The position numbers were made by a program, and so were the translations under genes. The notes beneath the pieces were generated by a model. It saw nothing but the letters and a program-made list of their open reading frames with translations, was not told the DNA's origin and did not search any database. A DNA stretch of 53,081 nt from Treponema sp. (lineage in GTDB: Bacteria > Spirochaetota > Spirochaetia > Treponematales > Treponemataceae): positions 1 to 53,081 of the forward strand of contig JAEDCT010000014.1 of NCBI GenBank assembly GCA_016294035.1, given 5' to 3'. The number at the start of each line of letters is the position of its first letter. Position 1 is the stretch's first letter. Positions 36,426 to 43,966 of this stretch are shown in pieces.

Positions 36426-36917
36426 TTGAAAATACCACTCACAATAAACGGAACAAAAAAAATTCTCACTTCAGAACCAGACGAAAAACTACTGAATGTT
36501 CTCAGAAAAGAAAAACTCTACAGCGTTAAATGCGGATGTGAAGAAGGAATCTGCGGCAACTGTACAGTTCTGCTGGACGGAAAACCGGTACCAAGCTGCA
36601 TTCTCTCAATCGGACTTTTGAGAGATTCAAAAATCATAACCCTGGAATACTTAAAAACGCTCCCGGAATATCAGGATATTATGACTGGATTCAGCCAGGC
36701 AAAAATAAACCTGTGCAGCTACTGCAACGCCGGGAAAATTTTCATTGCCTATCAGATTATTAAAGGAAAGAAAAGACCAAGCCTTGAACAGATAAATTAT
36801 GCCATAAAAGATCTGAATTCCTGCTGCACAGATACGACTGCACTCACCAACGGGATTCTACATGCATGGGCAATAAAGACTAACAGAGAAGGAAAGAAGC
36901 AGAATGTCACAAAATAA
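36426..36917 (+). CDS. Xanthine dehydrogenase-like 2Fe-2S subunit
   Basis: A 163-residue small Fe-S subunit. The N-terminal plant-type cluster is intact: Cys38, Cys43, Cys46 and Cys58. The second, helical-domain cluster is altered: Cys97 and Cys100 (LCSYC) match the usual QCGFC, but the usual CxC pair is replaced by Ser132-Cys133-Cys134, so one ligand is displaced. It would carry electrons from the molybdenum site to the FAD subunit. The start is TTG at 36426, immediately after the previous stop, with AAGGAAAG upstream. It overlaps the FAD subunit by 14 bases. The intact first cluster and tight spacing argue for a functional protein. Confidence 0.87.
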   Translation: MKIPLTINGTKKILTSEPDEKLLNVLRKEKLYSVKCGCEEGICGNCTVLLDGKPVPSCILSIGLLRDSKIITLEYLKTLPEYQDIMTGFSQAKINLCSYCNAGKIFIAYQIIKGKKRPSLEQINYAIKDLNSCCTDTTALTNGILHAWAIKTNREGKKQNVTK

Positions 36918-37707
36918 AACAGTTCTCATAGCAAAAAATCTTTCAGATATTCTCTACCACATAAAAAGCGTAAGCAATCTTTCCATTGTAGGCTCATGCA
37001 CTCAGCTTAAAGAAATCCCTGAAAAATCAGTGACAACAAGAAATGTAAGTGAACTATGCCTGATTGAAAAAAAGGAAAGATACATAGATATTGGGGCAGG
37101 AGCATCCATATCGAAACTTCTGGAACTTGGTCAGGGAAGAATTCCCAAGATTCTTTACGACGCACTCCATTCTATAGCAACAGAAACAATCAGGAACGTG
37201 GCAACCATTGGAGGAAATGTGTGTGCAAAAAAACAGAAACATACATTATGGGCTCCCTTACTGGCACTCAACTCCCTGGTTGAAATCAAGACTCCCACAG
37301 AAACTAAAATGATTCCAATATCAAAATTTGACGTGAATCAGGAAAAATTCATCCTGACAAAAATCAGGGTTCCATTGAATGAATTCGAAGTTGAACAATT
37401 CAGAAAAATTGGCCCGTCAAAAAGCATTTCACCTTTGTCGGCATCCTATGTATTTCTTGTTGATACACAAAGAGACATCATTGCCAACATAAAGATTGTC
37501 TATGCTGGAAAAGTTGTATTCCATTCACCGGAACTGGAAAATAAAATTGTAGGTTCAAGGCTTCCACTATCAGAAAAACTGCTTGATACTCTCATTGAAG
37601 ATGCAAAAGAAATTTTCAAGGAAAAGGAAGCTCAGACAGGAACTCCAAAAATTCTTCGCTCACAATTCCTGAATCTGCTGAGAAACAGTCTCGAGCAATT
37701 AATGTAA
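36904..37707 (+). CDS. Xanthine dehydrogenase-like FAD-binding subunit
   Basis: A 267-residue member of the CO dehydrogenase/xanthine dehydrogenase medium-subunit family. The ATIGGN motif near residue 103 is intact, as is the following LLALNSLVEI core and the C-terminal CO_deh_flav_C-like region (180-265). The first FAD-contact motif, normally AGGTDL, is VGSCTQL near 30-36, another departure from consensus. It should pass electrons from the Fe-S subunit to NAD+ or another acceptor. Last gene of the five-gene operon. It ends within a hairpin shared with convergent queA. Confidence 0.85.
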   Translation: MSQNKTVLIAKNLSDILYHIKSVSNLSIVGSCTQLKEIPEKSVTTRNVSELCLIEKKERYIDIGAGASISKLLELGQGRIPKILYDALHSIATETIRNVATIGGNVCAKKQKHTLWAPLLALNSLVEIKTPTETKMIPISKFDVNQEKFILTKIRVPLNEFEVEQFRKIGPSKSISPLSASYVFLVDTQRDIIANIKIVYAGKVVFHSPELENKIVGSRLPLSEKLLDTLIEDAKEIFKEKEAQTGTPKILRSQFLNLLRNSLEQLM

Positions 37708-37736
37708 ACTGCATGGTTATTTTATAAGCATGCAGT
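37708..37736. terminator. Hairpin between convergent FAD-subunit gene and queA
   Basis: A perfect 8-base stem (ACTGCATG 37708-37715, CATGCAGT 37729-37736). The queA stop codon lies in the loop. There is no clean T run after either arm, so it may be a bidirectional but weak terminator or an mRNA 3' end stabiliser. Confidence 0.45.
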
Positions 37737-38748
37737 CTCCATAACTGAAGAATCTGTATTTATTTTCAACAGCGCATTTATATGCATTCATGATATTATC
37801 CTTGCCGGCAAAAGCACTGACAAGCATAATCAAAGTGCTTTCGGGTGTATGGAAATTGGTGAACATCTGATCCACAACCTTGAACTTGTATCCAGGATAC
37901 ATAAAGATGTTTGTTCCCCGTGTGCCAGGAACAACATTTCCGTTTTCATCGCTGGCACTTTCCAGAGTTCTTACACTTGTTGTACCCACAGCAAGAACCG
38001 GTCTTCCCTCTTCTTTTGCAATTCTGATTTTCTCGCTTGTTTCTTCAGTCACAGTATAGTATTCAGTATGCATTTTGTGATTTTCAATATTATCTTCACG
38101 TACAGGTAGAAATGTTCCCAAACCTACATGAAGAGTCACCCAGGCAAGATCAATTTTCTTTTCCCTAAGCTTATCAAGAATTTCCTGAGTAAAATGAAGG
38201 CCTGCAGTTGGAGCAGCAGCACTTCCAGTTTCTCGGGCATAAACAGTCTGATACCTTTCACTGTCAGTATCATCATCCTCACGCCTAATGTATGGTGGAA
38301 GAGGAATATGGCCATTACGCTCAAACCAGGCTTCATCAATCGGAGAATCAAACTGAATTCTTCTGAATTCACTTCCCTGCTCCACATCAACAATTGTTCC
38401 GATGCTTCCATCAGAAAACCTATATTCATTGTCCTGCTTTACTTTCTTTGCACCCTTAACCATTGTGTTCCAGGAAGATCCATCACCAATGGGATTCAGA
38501 AACATGAATTCCTGTTCACGTCCACTTGTTGTTTTTATTCCGTAGCATCGGGACCTTCTAACGCGGCTATCATTGAAAACCATGAGAGTTCCTGGTGCAA
38601 CAAGATCAACAATCTCAGACATGCTGTGATGTTCAACAGCACCCGTAACTTTATTCAAATACATGAGTTTGTCATTACCACGTTCACCCGAAGGTCTTTG
38701 TGCAATTAATTCTTCTGGAAGATCAAAATTAAAATCTGATGTAAGCAT
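37717..38748 (-). CDS. queA: tRNA preQ1 ribosyltransferase-isomerase QueA
   Basis: A 343-residue enzyme that transfers the ribosyl part of S-adenosylmethionine to preQ1-modified tRNA, giving epoxyqueuosine. The diagnostic segments are present: FDLPEELIAQRP at the N terminus, DSRVRRSRCYG, HIPLPPYIRR, YQTVYA-type, GSAAAPTAGLHFT, VTLHVGLGTF, and FTNFHTPESTL. Length is typical. ATG at 38748 is used because the family begins there and a consensus promoter ends 7 bases before it; there is no Shine-Dalgarno. No other queuosine genes are seen in the window. Confidence 0.95.
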   Translation of the reverse strand: MLTSDFNFDLPEELIAQRPSGERGNDKLMYLNKVTGAVEHHSMSEIVDLVAPGTLMVFNDSRVRRSRCYGIKTTSGREQEFMFLNPIGDGSSWNTMVKGAKKVKQDNEYRFSDGSIGTIVDVEQGSEFRRIQFDSPIDEAWFERNGHIPLPPYIRREDDDTDSERYQTVYARETGSAAAPTAGLHFTQEILDKLREKKIDLAWVTLHVGLGTFLPVREDNIENHKMHTEYYTVTEETSEKIRIAKEEGRPVLAVGTTSVRTLESASDENGNVVPGTRGTNIFMYPGYKFKVVDQMFTNFHTPESTLIMLVSAFAGKDNIMNAYKCAVENKYRFFSYGDCMLIK

Positions 38749-38755
38749 GGTGTTG

Positions 38756-38784
38756 ATTATAATAAGAAGACTTAAAAAATTCAA
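38756..38784 (-). promoter_or_regulatory. Promoter of queA, leaderless layout
   Basis: On the minus strand: TTGAAT (38779-38784), a 17-base spacer, and a perfect TATAAT (38756-38761). The ATG is 7 bases from the -10 box. Confidence 0.7.
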
Positions 38785-38945
38785 TTTTCACCGAATTCAC
38801 AATTAATGGATTCAAAAGCACATGAAAAAAATTACTTATGGACAAAATTCAACTGGTTAAAAATAAGGGAATATTCCTAAAAATAAAAATCCATTATGAG
38901 TTAGATTGAATAATTATCTATCCATATCATTATAAAAAAAACAAT

Positions 38946-40124
38946 CTAAAATAATTCACCCTGTGATTTTCCGGATCCCGGGGAAAATTTAAGACCAAGA
39001 TGATTGTATGCCTTTTCAGTTGCAACACGGCCACGTGGCGTTCGTGCAATAAACCCGCACTGAATCAAATATGGTTCATAGTAATCTTCCAGAGTATCCT
39101 GGCTTTCACCAATGCTGATTGCAAGAGTTTCAGCACCAACAGGACCTCCACCAAATTTTTCAATTATTGATGAAAGAATTTCTCTATCATAGGTTTCAAG
39201 ACCCATTGAATCAATTCCAAGTCTTTCAAGTCCTGCAGTAACAATATCCCTTGTTATTCTTCCGTTTCCGTCAACCTGGGCAAAATCACGCATTCTGCGA
39301 AGAACCCGGTTTGTAACACGAGGAGTTCCACGTGAACACTGAGCCATGAGCATTGCCGCATCATCATCAATTTCTACATTCAATATAGAAGCAGAACGAT
39401 GAATAATTTTTGACAGTTCTTCATAATTATAAAAGTTGAATCTCTGTATTATTCCAAATCTTGTTTGAAGGGGTTTAGAAACCATTCCGGCCTTTGTAGT
39501 TGCACCAACCAGGGTAAAATGTGGAATAGGAATTCTTACAGTTCTTGCAGCTGCCCCCTGTCCAATTACCCAGTCCAACTCAAAATCTTCCATTGCGATA
39601 TAAAGCATTTCCTCAATGGCAGGCTTCAGTCTGTGGATCTCGTCAATAAAGAAAACGGTTCGGGGAGTAATTGTGCTCAAAATACCGGCAAGATCCTTTG
39701 GCTTATCCAAAGCTGGTGCAGAAGTAACCTTAAAATCAGCACCAAGTTCATTTGCAGTTATTTGTGCAAGAGTTGTCTTACCAAGTCCTGGAGGTCCAAT
39801 CAGAAAAAGATGATCCAGTGCTTCCTGTCTTTCTTTTGCAGCCTTTATGAATGTTCCGAGATTTTTCTTTATTTCACTCTGCCCCATAAAATCATCCAGA
39901 CAAAGAGGACGAAGACTTCCCTCAGAGCAATCATCATCAGCAATCACATCCGGCCTGACAATTGCGGAAGAGAATGAATCAGGCCTAAATATTCTTGTAG
40001 TACCCCCGGATTCCATTGCAACATTTCTTGATGCTTGAGAGGAAAGCTGGGCAACAATATTCATTTCATCTTCAACAGAATCTTTCTTTGAATACGAACT
40101 CTTTGGATTAACACTCTTATTCAT
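38946..40124 (-). CDS. ruvB: Holliday junction helicase RuvB
   Basis: A 392-residue AAA+ ATPase driving branch migration with RuvA. Motifs in order: Walker A GPPGLGKTT near 110, Walker B FFIDEIHRL, sensor GATTKAGMVSKPLQTRF, the TPRVTNRVLRRMRDFA arginine-finger helix region, and the C-terminal winged helix (GLETYDREIL, YEPYLIQCGFIARTPRGR). The N-terminal extension of about 50 residues before LRPLCLDDFMGQ is longer than in most RuvB (about 335-350 residues) and is Ser/Asp rich. The long start is supported by AAGG 7 bases upstream and by its position 9 bases after ruvA. Operon ruvA-ruvB. Confidence 0.96.
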   Translation of the reverse strand: MNKSVNPKSSYSKKDSVEDEMNIVAQLSSQASRNVAMESGGTTRIFRPDSFSSAIVRPDVIADDDCSEGSLRPLCLDDFMGQSEIKKNLGTFIKAAKERQEALDHLFLIGPPGLGKTTLAQITANELGADFKVTSAPALDKPKDLAGILSTITPRTVFFIDEIHRLKPAIEEMLYIAMEDFELDWVIGQGAAARTVRIPIPHFTLVGATTKAGMVSKPLQTRFGIIQRFNFYNYEELSKIIHRSASILNVEIDDDAAMLMAQCSRGTPRVTNRVLRRMRDFAQVDGNGRITRDIVTAGLERLGIDSMGLETYDREILSSIIEKFGGGPVGAETLAISIGESQDTLEDYYEPYLIQCGFIARTPRGRVATEKAYNHLGLKFSPGSGKSQGELF

Positions 40125-40133
40125 CTTTAAACC

Positions 40134-40751
40134 TTAACTTGCAAGCTCAACAATAGCACGTTTGAAAATTAAATCTTCCTTCTGGCTCTGACTTGAAGAA
40201 GCAAATGATTCATCATTAGAAAGCTCCCTGGAAATTCTATCTATTGCTCCCTGAACCTTTGACTTGTCATACCCCATGTCAACCAGAGCCTGAACAACAT
40301 CCTGATATGCTGAAACAGATTTTCCTGAAGAAGTAGAATCTCCTGAGTCAAGTGTGAGCTTACCCTTAAGCTGAAGAAGAATTTTTCCAGCTGTTTTCTT
40401 TCCAACCCCAGGAACTTTTTCCAGGCGTCCAACATCACCCTCGTCAAGAACACGTGCAAGCTCAACAGTGGAAATGCTTCCCATAATCTTAACGGCAGCC
40501 TTAGGTCCAATACCGTCAACCTTAAGCAAATCAAAGAACAAATTCCTGTCACTTACAGAAGCAAATCCAAAAAGGCACATTCCCTGATCTGAATGCTGAA
40601 GATAGGTGTAAATTTTTCCAGTTTCACCAACAGAAGAAATCTTTTCAATATTTGAATCAGGAACAGTCAAATCCCATTCAATTCCATTTGTCATGAGAAA
40701 AACTTTCTGGGGAAACTTTCCTGTAATGGTTCCGGTCAAAGAGTTAAACAT
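40134..40751 (-). CDS. ruvA: Holliday junction protein RuvA
   Basis: A 205-residue protein that binds four-way junctions and loads RuvB. Domain I is an OB fold (residues 1-65: MFNSLTGTITGKFP), domain II holds tandem helix-hairpin-helix motifs (LLKVDGIGPKAAVKIM and LEKVPGVGKKTAGKIL), and domain III (about 145-205) is the small C-terminal helical domain that binds RuvB (VVQALVDMGYDKSKV). It begins 6 bases after a perfect TATAAT, without a Shine-Dalgarno, so the ruvAB transcript may be leaderless. Confidence 0.96.
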   Translation of the reverse strand: MFNSLTGTITGKFPQKVFLMTNGIEWDLTVPDSNIEKISSVGETGKIYTYLQHSDQGMCLFGFASVSDRNLFFDLLKVDGIGPKAAVKIMGSISTVELARVLDEGDVGRLEKVPGVGKKTAGKILLQLKGKLTLDSGDSTSSGKSVSAYQDVVQALVDMGYDKSKVQGAIDRISRELSNDESFASSSQSQKEDLIFKRAIVELAS

Positions 40752-40757
40752 GGAAAA

Positions 40758-40763
40758 ATTATA
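40758..40763 (-). promoter_or_regulatory. -10 box of ruvAB, leaderless layout
   Basis: A perfect TATAAT on the minus strand, 6 bases before the ruvA ATG. The -35 position (40781-40786) reads TTCCAT and is weak. Confidence 0.5.
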
Positions 40764-40822
40764 CCAAAATTAGAATCATAATGGAACACATTTGAGGGAT
40801 TCAAATGCAGCAATAAAAATTT

Positions 40823-41668
40823 TTAGTTTGACGGACGCTTGCCAAATCTGTAGGTTGCCCAGGCGATGAATGTTTTTGGAAAGATTCCGCACAAAACAGA
40901 ATTCATTTTCCATTTCAAGGCCCACATGGAAATCATCTTTCCCCTGCGTGACTTTGCAAGTGCATCCCTTACTGTTTTTTCACAGCTTTTTCCGTGAAGG
41001 ACTTCCTTTCTTGCACCTTTTGAAGCAACATTGGCAAATTCAGTGCTGACAGAACCAGGACACAATGCAGTAACCTTGATTCCCCTGCCTTTTAATTCTG
41101 ATGCAAGAGCAACTGTAAAACTCAGAACATAACTTTTTGATGCAGCATAAACGGCAAAGTTTCCAAGAGGTGCATAAGCAGCAAGACTTGCAACATTTAT
41201 TATTCTAGATCCCTTTTTCATGTATGGAAGTGAATACCCCGTAATTCCGGTAAGGCTTGTGCAGTTCAGGTCAATCATCTGCATTTCGCGCAATGTGTCT
41301 GTTGAGGCAAACTCTCCGTATGTTCCAAAACCGGCATTATTTACCAGAACAGAAATGCAAATCCCATCCCTGGAATTTTCTTCTTCAAGAATAGATTTGA
41401 CGGACATGGCACCAGAAGTTCCAGACAAATCCTGACAAAAAATTCTGATTACCGGGCATGGAATTCCGTATATAGATGGCCGAGTTTTTGATTCGATTTC
41501 ATTTTTCAGTTCGAGAAGCCGGTCATTTCTTCTGGCAAAAATCCACATTTCACATGAATTTGAATCAGACTTATTTTTCTTGTCTGCCATGTATTCTTCA
41601 CAAAGGAACTTTGCAAAGCATGAGCCCATGCCGCTTGAAGCTCCAGTAACAATCATAATATTTCTCAT
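40823..41668 (-). CDS. SDR-family oxidoreductase
   Basis: A 281-residue classical short-chain dehydrogenase/reductase. The cofactor motif is TGASSGMG near residue 8; NNAGFG, the catalytic Ser in INVASLAAY, and YAASKSYV (Tyr-x3-Lys) follow. The Arg pair after the second strand (IFARRNDRL) favours NADPH. The C-terminal hydrophobic tail (WKMNSVLCGIFPKTFIAWATYRF) could be a membrane-associated helix, as in YqjQ/DltE-type members. Substrate unknown. Start 41668 is chosen to fit the SDR N-terminus; an ATG at 41695 is also in frame. A TATAAA lies 9 bases upstream of 41668. Confidence 0.85.
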   Translation of the reverse strand: MRNIMIVTGASSGMGSCFAKFLCEEYMADKKNKSDSNSCEMWIFARRNDRLLELKNEIESKTRPSIYGIPCPVIRIFCQDLSGTSGAMSVKSILEEENSRDGICISVLVNNAGFGTYGEFASTDTLREMQMIDLNCTSLTGITGYSLPYMKKGSRIINVASLAAYAPLGNFAVYAASKSYVLSFTVALASELKGRGIKVTALCPGSVSTEFANVASKGARKEVLHGKSCEKTVRDALAKSRRGKMISMWALKWKMNSVLCGIFPKTFIAWATYRFGKRPSN

Positions 41669-41761
41669 GGAAACAATTTTATAGTCAACTTCCATAAAAA
41701 TCAATTTTGAAAATAACCACAGGCTCAACTCTCCCCGGATGATTTTTTCGAAAATCTTAAA

Positions 41762-41790
41762 TTGAATTTTTGCCTGTTTCAATCTATAAT
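41762..41790 (+). promoter_or_regulatory. Promoter of the GH3 gene, leaderless layout
   Basis: TTGAAT (41762-41767), a 17-base spacer, TATAAT (41785-41790), then 6 bases and ATG at 41797. Identical hexamers and spacing to the queA promoter. Confidence 0.7.
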
Positions 41791-41796
41791 CTTGCC

Positions 41797-43029
41797 ATGA
41801 GTAAAAAGTTCAAGATTATATTGATAACATCTTTCACAACTCTAGTTGCATCAGTCGTGTTTGCAGCATCAAAATCATTTGGAAAAAGCATTCTCCATTC
41901 AAAAAAAGAAAACAAAATTACAGAATCCCAGGCAATTCTTTCCAGAATGACTGAAATGCAAAAAATATCGCAAATTTTTCTTGTGAACATTGAAGGTGAC
42001 AAGAATTACAAGGCTGTGGAATTCGACTCTGACAATACTCCAATTGTTCCTGGAGGAGTTCTCCTCTTCTCATACAATATTGCCCCAACAAAAGAAGGAG
42101 TAATTGAATACACTGAATCAATCAGAGACTACTGCAGAAACAACTCAATTCCATTTCCCTATGTTGCCGTAGACCAGGAAGGAGGTGATGTTAACAGGCT
42201 TAAATCAATCACAAGCCCACTGCCATCAAATAGTCTTATTGCACAAAAGCTCTCTGCACAAGATGCACAGAAATTCTATTCACTTCAGGCAAAGCAAATG
42301 GAAAGCCTTGGAATCACAATGAATCTTTCCCCAGTCTGCGAAAGCCTTCTTGAAACAAACAAAGACTTTCTGGAAACACGATCATACGGAACACAGGCAA
42401 AAACCTGCACCTACTCCATTGCATCAATTATTGGCTATGAAAAAAACAATGTGGCACAGGTTGCAAAGCATTTTCCCGGAAACACAAACACAGATCCACA
42501 TACAGGCCTGCCAGAAATTAATGAAAGTTACATCAAAATCGAAAGGGACTTTCTGTTTCCCTTTGCTTTGATTCTCAGGGCAAAGCCATCATGCGTTTTA
42601 ATGAGCCATGCAAGGGTCAGGGAATTTGATGAGAAAAATCCTGCAGCACTAAGTTCCTTCTGGATCACAGATATGCTGCGTGACAAAATGAACTTCAAGG
42701 GTCTTGTAATAAGCGATGACATTTTCATGGGTGCCCTCAACAAAAATGGTTTTCCGCCAGAAGCAGCTGCAGTTATGGCCATAAAGGCGGGAACAAACGT
42801 AATCATGCTGAGCGAAAAAAAATTTGTTTCAGTTGCCAGAATTCTTCTCGAAAAATCAAAATCCGATACTGAATTAAGGGACAAAATAACTGAATCAGAA
42901 ATCAAGGTAATTGAATTCAAAAAAGCCCATAATGTTCTTTCAGAATCAAAAATATCAAAAGAAAGCAGGCTGAACAAATTCGACAAAGCCTATGATGAAG
43001 CAACCCAAATGTACAGGAGATTCTTTTGA
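41797..43029 (+). CDS. GH3-family beta-N-acetylhexosaminidase-like protein, exported
   Basis: A 410-residue protein. An N-terminal hydrophobic segment (about 5-25) followed by ASKSFG suggests a signal peptide or anchor. The GH3 N-terminal barrel shows VDQEGGDVNRL, KHFPGNTNTDPHTGLP (the NagZ KHFPGHG...DSH loop, with the His of DPH retained as the likely acid/base partner), and ISDDIFMGAL carrying the nucleophile Asp. NagZ-type enzymes remove N-acetylglucosamine from muropeptides or other glycans. Export differs from classical cytoplasmic NagZ. The promoter -10 box lies 6 bases before the ATG. The next gene starts inside this gene's stop (TTGA). Confidence 0.87.
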   Translation: MSKKFKIILITSFTTLVASVVFAASKSFGKSILHSKKENKITESQAILSRMTEMQKISQIFLVNIEGDKNYKAVEFDSDNTPIVPGGVLLFSYNIAPTKEGVIEYTESIRDYCRNNSIPFPYVAVDQEGGDVNRLKSITSPLPSNSLIAQKLSAQDAQKFYSLQAKQMESLGITMNLSPVCESLLETNKDFLETRSYGTQAKTCTYSIASIIGYEKNNVAQVAKHFPGNTNTDPHTGLPEINESYIKIERDFLFPFALILRAKPSCVLMSHARVREFDEKNPAALSSFWITDMLRDKMNFKGLVISDDIFMGALNKNGFPPEAAAVMAIKAGTNVIMLSEKKFVSVARILLEKSKSDTELRDKITESEIKVIEFKKAHNVLSESKISKESRLNKFDKAYDEATQMYRRFF

Positions 43030-43901
43030 AGCAATCCGAAAAAAAACTACAGGGAAAAATTGCCTTTGAAAAATATTATGGTGATCTGTATTCAGAACGC
43101 TGGCAGGAAATAAAAAATGCCTTTGCAAAGGAAAGCCTCTATGCTCAGCTAAGTGCCGGTGAAAACCTTGAAAAATACTATCTTGATGCTGCGAGTCTTT
43201 GTGCAGCACTGTGTCTTCCACTTGAAAACGTAGAAAAAGTCGCTGATCTGTGTGCAGCTCCAGGTGGAAAAACCCTTGCAATAGCCTTATCAATGAATGA
43301 TGATGCAAAACTATTCTCAAATGAAAAGTCAGCACAAAGAAAATCCCGGCTTTCAAAAGTTGTTGAAACATGCCTGCCGGAAAACATTAAATCAAGAATA
43401 ACCACAAGCTGTTCAGACGCAGCAACCTGGTGTACAAGAGAAACTGAATCATTCGATGCAATACTTCTCGATGCTCCATGCTCAAGCGAAAGACATGTAT
43501 ACAATGATGACAAGTATCTGGCACAATGGACACCATCAAGAATAAAGAACATTGCCATGGAACAATGGGCCCTGCTTTCAAGTGCTTTCAGGCTTCTTAA
43601 AACAAACGGTTTCATGATATACGCAACCTGTGCAATGAACGAAACAGAAAATGACGGTACATTGTCAAAACTCATCAAAAAATTTCCAAATGCAAAAATC
43701 ATGTCCTTCGAAAAAATGAAAGAGACTTTTTGCCATAATGTTGAATCTTTTAAAGCCCAGATCACCATAAGAGATAACATTAGTCTTGAAGAAATTCTTA
43801 TGAAAGCAGAAAAGACAAAACACGGACTCCATATTTTGCCAGATAAAGCACATAATTCAGGACCACTGTTCTTCTCTCTCATCCAAAAAATATCTTGTTA
43901 A
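43026..43901 (+). CDS. RsmB/NOL1-NOP2-sun type RNA cytosine-5 methyltransferase
   Basis: A 291-residue SAM-dependent methyltransferase. Motif I is ADLCAAPGGKTLA near 73-86. The two family cysteines are present in DAPCSSE (motif IV, near 150) and YATCAMN (motif VI, near 200), the catalytic nucleophile and resolving residues of m5C RNA methylases. It lacks the NusB-like N-terminal domain of RsmB, so the exact site (rRNA or tRNA) is not clear. The start is TTG at 43026, whose TTGA overlaps the TGA stop of the GH3 gene, with AGGAG 7 bases upstream; this implies translational coupling. Confidence 0.88.
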   Translation: MKQSEKKLQGKIAFEKYYGDLYSERWQEIKNAFAKESLYAQLSAGENLEKYYLDAASLCAALCLPLENVEKVADLCAAPGGKTLAIALSMNDDAKLFSNEKSAQRKSRLSKVVETCLPENIKSRITTSCSDAATWCTRETESFDAILLDAPCSSERHVYNDDKYLAQWTPSRIKNIAMEQWALLSSAFRLLKTNGFMIYATCAMNETENDGTLSKLIKKFPNAKIMSFEKMKETFCHNVESFKAQITIRDNISLEEILMKAEKTKHGLHILPDKAHNSGPLFFSLIQKISC

Positions 43902-43966
43902 AACGAGAAATTTGATGTATTATTGTTTGTTGACTGGATATTTTAGAGATACACAAGAAAATTATT

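Noticed and set aside
43178..43882. Long minus-strand frame opposite the RsmB-type methylase
   Set aside because: It is a mirror of a conserved methylase gene with intact motifs; no ribosome binding site is apparent.
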